DNA from: an uncultured Eubacteriales bacterium
Lineage (GTDB): Bacteria > Bacillota > Clostridia > Peptostreptococcales > Anaerovoracaceae
Assembly (NCBI GenBank): GCA_902793875.1
Contig: CADBFL010000106.1
Location: forward strand, 1 to 6,265
Direction: 5' to 3'
DNA: 6,265 nucleotides
Positions 1 to 4,811 of the stretch are shown piece by piece (the stretch's first letter is position 1; every line of letters begins with the position of its first letter). The translations under genes were made by a program, and so were the position numbers. The notes beneath the pieces were generated by a model. It ran no database searches, had not been told where the DNA came from, and worked only from the letters and a program-made list of their open reading frames with translations.

Positions 1-60
1 GAGGTAGACATGGCCGTTATGAAGCGGGTCGAATTCCGCTGTTATGCCCGTCGCTTTCAT
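1..60 (-). CDS. tmcAL: tRNA(Met) cytidine acetate ligase TmcAL (YlbM family), N-terminal fragment
   Basis: Only the first 20 codons lie in the window; the gene runs off the left edge. They read MKATGITAEFDPLHNGHVYL. This matches the start of TmcAL/YlbM proteins, whose consensus is close to GIIAEYNPFHNGH and contains the HxGH nucleotide-binding motif of the nucleotidyltransferase superfamily (H14-N-G-H17 here). TmcAL uses ATP and acetate to make N4-acetylcytidine at the wobble base of elongator tRNA-Met. The ATG at 60-58 follows a GAGGA Shine-Dalgarno at 73-69 with 8 nt spacing. The location downstream of rsmD and coaD fits the Bacillota order (ylbH-coaD-...-ylbM). The gene starts right after a terminator. 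The identification rests on a short stretch but the motif is distinctive; another HxGH nucleotidyltransferase is the only realistic alternative. Confidence 0.85.
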   Translation of the reverse strand, partial: MKATGITAEFDPLHNGHVYL

Positions 61-73
61 ATGTGCTGTCCTC

Positions 74-106
74 AAAAAACAGGGCCCGCCATAAACGGAA
101 GGCCCT
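74..106 (-). terminator. Rho-independent terminator after the coiled-coil gene, directly before tmcAL
   Basis: Read on the minus strand, AGGGCC (106-101) pairs with GGCCCT (86-81). The inner arm can extend with CCG/TGG pairs around a TTTA loop, and six T residues follow at 79-74. It lies 22 nt after the stop of the coiled-coil gene. The T-tract runs straight into the tmcAL Shine-Dalgarno (73-69), which leaves no room for a promoter between terminator and start codon. On the plus strand the hairpin lacks a downstream T-tract, so it acts in one direction. Confidence 0.85.
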
Positions 107-128
107 ACCCCTTTCATTTTCAAATATA

Positions 129-722
129 TTATTCGGCGCTCTCTTCTTCGCGCATCTCTGCTGAAGGCTCGCGGGCAGGCACCTGCTCTCCGAGCTGGAC
201 TCTCTCTGCCAGAGTCTTCATTTCCTGACGGTTCTGATTCACCTTGGCATTGATGCTGGCGAGCATCTGGTTGAAGTAGTCCGTCATAGGATCGATGTAC
301 GAGCTGCCTACGCTCGCGATGTCTGTCTGCATGTCATAGAGAAGCGTATCGATATACTCGTACGATCTGTATTTCATGTAGTTGGCGTGATTCTCGGCCT
401 CTTTGAGTATCGCATCGGCCCTCTTCTGAGCGTCCTTGTAGATATTGTTGTTGTTCACAAGATACTCGACCTGATCCTTCGCCTCGTTGATCATGCGGTT
501 GTATTCTTTCTTTGCGTCGCTTATGATGCGGTCTCTCTCCTGGTCGAGCCATCTTGCCTGCTGTATGTCGCGCGGCAGATTGGCGCGGATATCCTCGATG
601 ATCTTCTGGGCCACATCGAGATCGATGATGCCTTTTTCGGAGAACGGCATCTTGCTCGACGAAGTGATAAGATCTTCAAGCTCTTCGAGAAGGGATATCA
701 ATTTGATGCTGTCGTCATTCAT
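129..722 (-). CDS. Coiled-coil protein of the clostridial 'ATPase / V-type subunit H-like' family, function unknown
   Basis: This 197-residue protein has no signal peptide or membrane segment. The N-terminal part holds a LLEELEDLI helix (11-19), then S-K-MPFSEKGIIDLD (about 23-36) and IIEDIRANLP (41-50). This pattern matches small clostridial proteins found beside coaD, which are usually labelled ATPase, V-type subunit H-like or DivIVA-like. Residues about 52-135 are charged and heptad-like, rich in Ala, Glu and Lys (QERDRIISDAKKEYNRMINE, AQKRADAILKEAENHA), and predict a long coiled coil. The C terminus ends in a low-complexity acidic tail (EMREEESAE). No Walker motif is visible, so the ATPase label should not be taken literally. 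The ATG at 722-720 follows AGGAGG with 8 nt spacing. It lies 43 nt downstream of coaD and is followed by a terminator, so it is the last gene of the block. A scaffold role like DivIVA/GpsB is a guess from coiled-coil content only. Confidence 0.8.
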   Translation of the reverse strand: MNDDSIKLISLLEELEDLITSSSKMPFSEKGIIDLDVAQKIIEDIRANLPRDIQQARWLDQERDRIISDAKKEYNRMINEAKDQVEYLVNNNNIYKDAQKRADAILKEAENHANYMKYRSYEYIDTLLYDMQTDIASVGSSYIDPMTDYFNQMLASINAKVNQNRQEMKTLAERVQLGEQVPAREPSAEMREEESAE

Positions 723-765
723 TTATATTTCCTCCTAAAACATTACGCTTCGGCTGTTTATCTGT

Positions 766-1248
766 TTACCGGACCTTTTCCTTTATCTTTGCGGCCACCA
801 GCGGATGCACCAGTCTGCTGACGTCTCCGCCGAGAGAAGCCACCTCCTTGACGAGGCTTGAGCTGATGAACGAACATGCCGGATCAGTCATCAGGAAAAC
901 CGTTTCGGTGCCTTCTGTATAAAGAAGAGCGTTCATCTGAGCCATCTGGAACTCGTTCAGAAAGTCGGCCGTATCTCTAAGCCCCCTGACGACCGCAGTA
1001 AAACCGTTTTCGTTCACGTAGTCTGCGAGAAGCCCGCTGAATCTGTCGGCATGCACGTTCGGCAGATGCTCTGTGACTTCCTGTATGATCCGCACCCTTT
1101 CGTCGACGCTGAAAAAGCCTGTCTTCTGAGGATTGACAACGACCGCTACGGTGAGAGAATCGTACATCGCGGCAGCCCGTTCTATGATATTGAGATGTCC
1201 GTTCGTCACCGGATCGAACGAGCCGGCGTAAAGGGCTTTTCTTTCCAT
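766..1248 (-). CDS. coaD: Phosphopantetheine adenylyltransferase
   Basis: CoaD transfers AMP from ATP to 4'-phosphopantetheine to give dephospho-CoA, the penultimate step of coenzyme A synthesis in the cytoplasm. The 160-residue length is that of the family (about 159-165). Visible landmarks are GSFDPVTNGH (9-18) with the TxGH nucleotide-binding motif ending at H18, K42 in NPQKTGFF, RGLRDTADF (88-96) with R88 and R91, and FISSSLVKE (127-135), which binds the triphosphate. All expected catalytic and binding positions are present, so the enzyme should be active. The ATG at 1248-1246 has a GAGGAC Shine-Dalgarno at 1262-1257. The gene follows rsmD by 48 nt, and the rsmD-coaD pairing is widely conserved in Bacillota. 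The gap holds a weak AU-rich hairpin and a weak promoter-like pair. Confidence 0.97.
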   Translation of the reverse strand: MERKALYAGSFDPVTNGHLNIIERAAAMYDSLTVAVVVNPQKTGFFSVDERVRIIQEVTEHLPNVHADRFSGLLADYVNENGFTAVVRGLRDTADFLNEFQMAQMNALLYTEGTETVFLMTDPACSFISSSLVKEVASLGGDVSRLVHPLVAAKIKEKVR

Positions 1249-1273
1249 ATAGTATGGTCCTCGCTTCGGATAA

Positions 1274-1302
1274 ATATTAACAAATCAAAAAATGTTTTAC
1301 AA
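1274..1302 (-). promoter_or_regulatory. Possible weak sigma-A promoter for coaD
   Basis: On the minus strand a TTGTAA box (1302-1297) and a TAATAT box (1279-1274) are separated by 17 nt. Each matches four of six consensus bases. Transcription would begin near 1267, just ahead of the coaD ribosome binding site at 1262-1257. The region is AT-rich, so a chance match is quite possible; it is listed because the gap also holds a terminator-like hairpin. Confidence 0.25.
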
Positions 1303-1313
1303 CATGAAAACAT
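1287..1313 (-). terminator. Weak AU-rich terminator-like hairpin overlapping the rsmD stop codon
   Basis: Minus-strand ATGTTTT (1313-1307) can pair with AAAACAT (1298-1292) across an 8-nt loop, followed by a run of T down to 1287. The stem spans the last codons and stop of rsmD. Only one G-C pair is present, so termination would be weak at best and coaD is probably still co-transcribed with rsmD. Confidence 0.3.
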
Positions 1314-1848
1314 CCACGCCTATGCTGCCGTAACGCTTGGCTTTGAAGCGTTTCAGTTCTCCGTAAGTATCCGATAATTTGTTATCGTATAGATGTTCGG
1401 CCACGACGATGCTGCCCTCATCGAGCAGACCGTATTCCTGCAGCAGCATCATTGCGGTCTCATAATATGAGATCTCGCCGTACGGCGGGTCCATGATGAC
1501 CACATCGAGCTTTACTGTCTCAGTGCTTCCGGCGAGCTCTGCGATCGCAGCTCTGTAGTCTCTGCCGATGATCACTGCCTCGCTTCCGGCTCCGCAACCG
1601 GAAATATTGGATGCGAGTATATTCTGACTTGCTCTGTTTGATTCGCAGAACCAGCAGCGCTCAGCTCCTCGCGAGAGAGCTTCGAGCCCCATGGCTCCGC
1701 TGCCCGCGAAGAGGTCCAGGACCGCAGCATCCGGAAGCCATGGCTGTATCATGCTGAAAACGGCCTCTCTCACCTTCTCGGTCGTCGGTCTGCTGCCGCG
1801 CGGCACTTCGATCTTTCTGTATTTGTATTTGCCTGAAGTTATCTTCAT
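1297..1848 (-). CDS. rsmD: 16S rRNA (guanine(966)-N(2))-methyltransferase
   Basis: RsmD methylates N2 of G966 in 16S rRNA during 30S assembly, using S-adenosylmethionine. The 183-residue length is typical. The N terminus has ITSGKYKYRKIEVP and the family signature RPTTEKVREAVF (20-31). LDLFAGSGAMGLEALSRGA (44-62) is SAM-binding motif I, with acidic E69 after the next strand. MDPPY (119-123) is the catalytic DPPY motif of N-methyltransferases acting on exocyclic amines. No key residue is missing. The ATG at 1848-1846 has a GAGGT Shine-Dalgarno at 1859-1855 with 6 nt spacing. It begins 32 nt after recG, most likely in the same transcript. Confidence 0.96.
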   Translation of the reverse strand: MKITSGKYKYRKIEVPRGSRPTTEKVREAVFSMIQPWLPDAAVLDLFAGSGAMGLEALSRGAERCWFCESNRASQNILASNISGCGAGSEAVIIGRDYRAAIAELAGSTETVKLDVVIMDPPYGEISYYETAMMLLQEYGLLDEGSIVVAEHLYDNKLSDTYGELKRFKAKRYGSIGVDVFML

Positions 1849-1880
1849 AGTATTACCTCATCTGCAGCGGCTCCCGGCCG

Positions 1881-3926
1881 TCAGATTATGTTTGAATTGT
1901 CGGACGCCGATTCGCGGATCATGCGTTCACAGGCATGATCGATATCCGTGCCGCCCGGATCTGCCATTATCCTGTCCGCGTCTTCGACAGCGGCCTCGAG
2001 TATGTCGGTATAGCGCGAAAGCGCAAGAACATCTGAATTGTAATTTCCCGACTGCATCGTCCCCATCAGATCGCCGGGGCCTCTCAGCCTGTAATCCACC
2101 TCGCTTATCTCAAAGCCGTCGCTTATTTCGGTCATGGCTTTTGTCCTGGCGGCGGAGTTTTCTGATCTGCTGTAGTTGATGAGCCAGCAGTACGACTGCC
2201 TGTCGCTTCTGCCGACGCGCCCTCTCAGCTGATGGAGCTGCGCAAGGCCGAAGCGTTCGCAGTTCTCGATAATGATCATCGTGGCCTCAGGCACATCTAT
2301 GCCTACTTCTATCACGATGGTAGAGACGAGTATGCTGACCCTGCCTGCGGCGAAATCCTCCATTATCCCGGCTTTTTCACCGCCCGTGAGCCTTCCGTGA
2401 AGAAGAGCGGCGCCGTACGACGGATATCTCTTTTTTATTTCTGCAAAGAGCTTTTCGACAGATGTCATGTCATCGTCGTCTGAATCTATGCTCGGTGCGA
2501 TCACATAAACGCGGTTTCCTTTTTCAAGCTCGCCCGCCGCGTCAACGTAAGCCTTTTCACGGCCTTCGGGGCCGGCAGCCCTTGTGATGACAGGTCTTCG
2601 TCCGCCCGGCATCGAGCGTATGATGCTGAAATCCATGTCTCCGAACACCGTAGCCGCAAGAGTGCGGGGTATCGGTGTCGCGCTCATGACGCATACGTTG
2701 ACGCTCCTTCCCTTGCCGGCAAGAGTCTTCCTCTGGGCGACGCCGAATCTGTGCTGCTCATCTGTAACGACAAGAGCAAGACCGGAAAAAAGGACGTCCT
2801 TCTGGATTATCGCGTGAGTGCCGATAAGAACATCTATATCGCCGGAAGCGACGCCGTCTATGACAGCTCTTCGTTCAGGCGCTCTCATGCCGCTCACAAG
2901 AAGAGCGCATCTTATGCCGAGGGGCTCAAGGCCGGCGCTGATCTTTTCGAAGTGCTGCCTGGCGAGTATCTCAGTCGGAGCCATCATGGCAGACTGCATG
3001 CCGCTTCGCGCGCATCTGTACATCGCAGCCTCTGCGACAACGGTCTTACCGCAGCCCACATCGCCCTGTACAAGTCTGTTCATCGGCCGGCTGCTTCCCA
3101 GATCCTCCATTATCTCGTCTATGCATTTCTTCTGTCCTTCGGTAAGTTCAAACGGCAGAGAATCAAGAAAATCATCGAGCGGGACTGCGGGCACCGATGC
3201 GTCAAGACCGCCTTCTTCTCTCATCGAGCGGCTCACCCTCACAGCCAGCTGGTACATTAGAAGCTTGTCGTATATGAGCCTGTACCTTGCGGCTTTATAG
3301 TGCTTTTCGGATTCGGGGAAATGGATGTTGCAGTATGCGAAGCCGAGTCCCGCGAGCCTCCGTTCCGCCCTGATGTCTTCTCCGAGCCAGTCGTCTCCGA
3401 GATCGGTCCGGTCGAGAGCCGTTCTTACCCATTTGCGCAGATTTATGTCGGTCAGACCCGCGCTGTGTCTGTAGACGGGTATTATACCCCTTATGTCCCT
3501 GTCTCCCCCGGCTCTGCTCATCTCCGGATTGGTCCATACCCTTGCGCCGTTTCTGATCCTCATCCTTCCGAAGAGGATATAATCCTCCCCTGTGACCAGG
3601 GACTTCTTGAGATACGGCATATTAAAAAAGACTGCATGATAAATGCAGCTTGTATCCCTGAGTGTGCATTCGACCATGGACCGTCTTCCGGAAAGCGTCC
3701 TCAGAGTCACCTTTATGAGCTTTCCGCTTACCAGGCTGTCCTTTTCTGTGCCGGCGTCCATGGCGTTTATGACTCTGCGTCTGTCCTTGTACTTTACGGG
3801 ATAATAATCGAGCAGATCCTGAACGGAGCTTATGCCGGCAGCTTCGAGCTGATCCTTTTTTTTAGAGCCTATCCCTTTTATGAGGCTTATATCGTCATCG
3901 GGGTACAGTACGGGCGTCTCAGCCAT
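1881..3926 (-). CDS. recG: ATP-dependent DNA helicase RecG
   Basis: RecG is a superfamily 2 helicase/translocase that remodels stalled replication forks and branched recombination intermediates. The 681-residue length is full for the family. A helix-hairpin-helix-like start (LIKGIGSKKKDQLEAAGI, 15-32) leads into the wedge/OB domain (about 60-140), which grips the junction. Helicase motifs follow in order: Walker A GDVGCGKT (288-295), APTEILA (316-322), DEQH (389-392), SATPIPRT (415-422), LLHGRL (508-513), STIVIEVGIDVP (535-546) and QLRGRVGR (566-573). The C-terminal RecG element LRGPGDLMGT is at 614-623. All motifs are intact. The ATG at 3926-3924 overlaps the end of the upstream Asp23-like gene by 8 nt and has a GGTGAG Shine-Dalgarno at 3937-3932, so translational coupling is likely. 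Confidence 0.98.
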   Translation of the reverse strand: MAETPVLYPDDDISLIKGIGSKKKDQLEAAGISSVQDLLDYYPVKYKDRRRVINAMDAGTEKDSLVSGKLIKVTLRTLSGRRSMVECTLRDTSCIYHAVFFNMPYLKKSLVTGEDYILFGRMRIRNGARVWTNPEMSRAGGDRDIRGIIPVYRHSAGLTDINLRKWVRTALDRTDLGDDWLGEDIRAERRLAGLGFAYCNIHFPESEKHYKAARYRLIYDKLLMYQLAVRVSRSMREEGGLDASVPAVPLDDFLDSLPFELTEGQKKCIDEIMEDLGSSRPMNRLVQGDVGCGKTVVAEAAMYRCARSGMQSAMMAPTEILARQHFEKISAGLEPLGIRCALLVSGMRAPERRAVIDGVASGDIDVLIGTHAIIQKDVLFSGLALVVTDEQHRFGVAQRKTLAGKGRSVNVCVMSATPIPRTLAATVFGDMDFSIIRSMPGGRRPVITRAAGPEGREKAYVDAAGELEKGNRVYVIAPSIDSDDDDMTSVEKLFAEIKKRYPSYGAALLHGRLTGGEKAGIMEDFAAGRVSILVSTIVIEVGIDVPEATMIIIENCERFGLAQLHQLRGRVGRSDRQSYCWLINYSRSENSAARTKAMTEISDGFEISEVDYRLRGPGDLMGTMQSGNYNSDVLALSRYTDILEAAVEDADRIMADPGGTDIDHACERMIRESASDNSNII

Positions 3927-4320
3927 TGTTTCTCACCACATCTATGCTGCGCTTTTCTATCTCGTCAGATTTCAGACCTCTTATCTTGAATTTTATGGAT
4001 TCCGGTCTGTCCAGCTTCAGCATGTCAAAATCCTGTTCTATCTTCCTGAACACATCGTTCGCAACATCTGCGATCCTGTATCCTTCATTGATGATCACGT
4101 AGATCTTTACTGTGAAATGCCCCTTTTTTTCGGAGACTTCGACCGCGTCGTAATAGTCCGGGTCGATCAGCGGCGTCGGCTTTTCTTTGATCAGCTTTCC
4201 TTTTTTATTACACAAAAGAACAGCGCCCGACATGCCCAGCAGGTCTTCGATGATCATGCGTTCGATCGCATCCTTATTGACGGCTACCGCGCCGAAATCA
4301 TTCCTTACTATTACCGACAT
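3919..4320 (-). CDS. Asp23/Gls24 (YloU) family protein
   Basis: This 133-residue cytoplasmic protein has the pattern of the small YloU-type Asp23 proteins. The N-terminal strand is VIVRNDFGAVAVNKDAIE (3-20), followed by a short helix with LLGMSGAV (27-34). The central strand is FTVKIYVIINEGYRIADVA (69-87), followed by an amphipathic helix NDVFRKIEQDF (88-98) and a final strand SIKFKIRGL (108-116). The VNVYVxGL-like ending is typical. Residues about 40-65 (KGKLIKEKPTPLIDPDYYDA) look longer and more charged than in many relatives, and a charged tail DEIEKRSIDVVRNNG is added. The exact function of YloU is unsettled; relatives link to membrane or envelope stress. The start codon follows a terminator by only about 12 nt, and no strong Shine-Dalgarno is seen (only AGAG). 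The gene overlaps recG by 8 nt, with no fakA/yloV between them. Confidence 0.85.
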   Translation of the reverse strand: MSVIVRNDFGAVAVNKDAIERMIIEDLLGMSGAVLLCNKKGKLIKEKPTPLIDPDYYDAVEVSEKKGHFTVKIYVIINEGYRIADVANDVFRKIEQDFDMLKLDRPESIKFKIRGLKSDEIEKRSIDVVRNNG

Positions 4321-4331
4321 AGCTCTGAAAA

Positions 4332-4360
4332 CAAAAAGCCTTAAGCTTTCGCTTAAGACC
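4332..4360 (-). terminator. Rho-independent terminator between rpmB and the Asp23-like gene
   Basis: On the minus strand CTTAAGC (4357-4351) pairs perfectly with GCTTAAG (4346-4340) across a GAAA tetraloop. G-U and G-C pairs extend the stem to about 10 bp, and TTTTTGTTTT follows from 4337. This is a well-formed intrinsic terminator beginning 17 nt after the rpmB stop. Its T-tract ends about 7 nt before the next start codon. On the plus strand the hairpin is followed by a non-T-rich sequence, so it works only for the minus strand. Confidence 0.88.
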
Positions 4361-4377
4361 TGCGGTTGATATGCTTA

Positions 4378-4569
4378 TCAGACGGCACGGTTTACCTTGC
4401 CCGATCTGAGGCAGCTTGTGCATACGGAAGCTTTTCTGACTCTGCCGTTATCGTTGATCCTTACGGTCTGGATATTGGCGTTCCACTTTCTTTTTGTATG
4501 GATATTGGAGTGAGAAACAGCATTACCCGATGTCTGACCCTTGCCGCATACTTCGCATTTTCTGGACAT
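4378..4569 (-). CDS. rpmB: 50S ribosomal protein bL28, zinc-ribbon (C+) form
   Basis: bL28 is a small protein of the large ribosomal subunit. The 63-residue product has the family pattern: a GN-x-x-SHSN-like segment (15-22), KRKWNANIQTVRI (26-38) and a C-terminal LRSGKVNRAV (54-63). It carries two CxxC pairs, C5/C8 and C50/C53, which would bind one zinc ion; this is the C+ version of L28. The ATG at 4569-4567 is chosen because AAAGGAGGTG at 4585-4576 gives AGGAGG an ideal 8-nt spacing. A GTG three codons upstream (4578) lies inside that Shine-Dalgarno. The gene has its own promoter upstream and a terminator downstream, so it can be made as a short monocistronic mRNA. Confidence 0.97.
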   Translation of the reverse strand: MSRKCEVCGKGQTSGNAVSHSNIHTKRKWNANIQTVRINDNGRVRKASVCTSCLRSGKVNRAV

Positions 4570-4600
4570 TTGCCGCACCTCCTTTATAGTTTGATCTGTT

Positions 4601-4618
4601 GCGCGCTCTTTTGCACGC
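4601..4618 (-). promoter_or_regulatory. Short hairpin at the 5' end of the rpmB leader
   Basis: On the minus strand GCGTGC (4618-4613) can pair with GCGCGC (4606-4601), including one G-U pair, around a 6-nt AAAAGA loop. It sits at or within a few bases of the predicted transcription start and about 15 nt upstream of the Shine-Dalgarno. It may stabilise the 5' end of the mRNA; no ligand or ribosomal-protein binding motif is recognised. Confidence 0.45.
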
Positions 4619-4624
4619 CCGATT

Positions 4625-4653
4625 ATTATACACAGTCATATTCTATAATGCAA
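4625..4653 (-). promoter_or_regulatory. Sigma-A-type promoter of rpmB
   Basis: The minus strand shows a TTGCAT -35 box (4653-4648), a 17-nt spacer and a perfect TATAAT -10 box (4630-4625). Transcription should start near 4618, giving a leader of about 49 nt before the rpmB ATG. Upstream, A-tracts at 4658-4663, 4668-4672 and 4682-4686 fall around -40 to -68 and resemble an UP element, as expected for a highly expressed ribosomal protein gene. Confidence 0.85.
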
Positions 4654-4667
4654 GGACTTTTTTCCGC

Positions 4668-4690
4668 TTTTTCAATGCTCATTTTTCAAT
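4668..4690. repeat. Two direct copies of TTTTTCAAT upstream of rpmB
   Basis: The 9-nt sequence occurs at 4668-4676 and 4682-4690, 14 nt apart start to start, in the shared region between the divergent promoters. It may be part of the A-tract UP-like region of rpmB or a binding site for a regulator. Being so AT-rich, it could be coincidental. Confidence 0.4.
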
Positions 4691-4713
4691 ACTTTGGCGA
4701 TTTTCGAATACTC

Positions 4714-4742
4714 TTCAAAACCGGCGAAATTAATTGTATAAT
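4714..4742 (+). promoter_or_regulatory. Sigma-A-type promoter of the divergent membrane-anchored gene
   Basis: A perfect TATAAT -10 box (4737-4742) lies 17 nt from a TTCAAA -35 box (4714-4719, four of six consensus bases). Transcription would start near 4749 and leave a leader of about 63 nt before the ATG at 4812. The two divergent promoters have their -35 boxes about 60 bp apart, so they share upstream DNA. Confidence 0.65.
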
Positions 4743-4756
4743 ATTCGATGTATATA

Positions 4757-4791
4757 TATGCGCAGGGCGGTCATGGATACGCCCTCGCATA
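4757..4791 (+). promoter_or_regulatory. Strong bulged hairpin in the leader of the membrane-anchored gene
   Basis: TATGCG (4757-4762) pairs with CGCATA (4786-4791) and AGGGCG (4764-4769) with CGCCCT (4780-4785), giving a 12-bp stem with a single bulged C at 4763 and a 10-nt loop. No T-tract follows on either strand, so it is not an intrinsic terminator. It begins just after the predicted transcription start. The loop contains an ATG (4773) in frame with the downstream gene. It could affect mRNA stability or start choice, or serve as an operator; the sequence does not decide between these. Confidence 0.6.
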
Positions 4792-4811
4792 CAGGAAAAG
4801 GAAAAGACAAG

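Noticed and set aside
387..821. Plus-strand open frame opposite the coiled-coil gene
   Set aside because: The opposite strand has a perfect Shine-Dalgarno and a known family pattern; this frame also runs into the end of coaD.
3300..3989. Long plus-strand open frame opposite the start of recG and the end of the Asp23-like gene
   Set aside because: It lies wholly antisense to well-recognised genes, has no family pattern or good ribosome binding site, and is a by-product of their codon bias.
4570..4578. Alternative GTG start for rpmB three codons upstream
   Set aside because: The GTG is within the AAAGGAGGTG ribosome binding site that serves the ATG at 4569, and L28 proteins begin at that ATG.
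4757..4791. Leader hairpin as a terminator or known riboswitch
   Set aside because: No T-tract follows on either strand, and the single stem-loop lacks the multi-helix layout or conserved core of any riboswitch I recognise.
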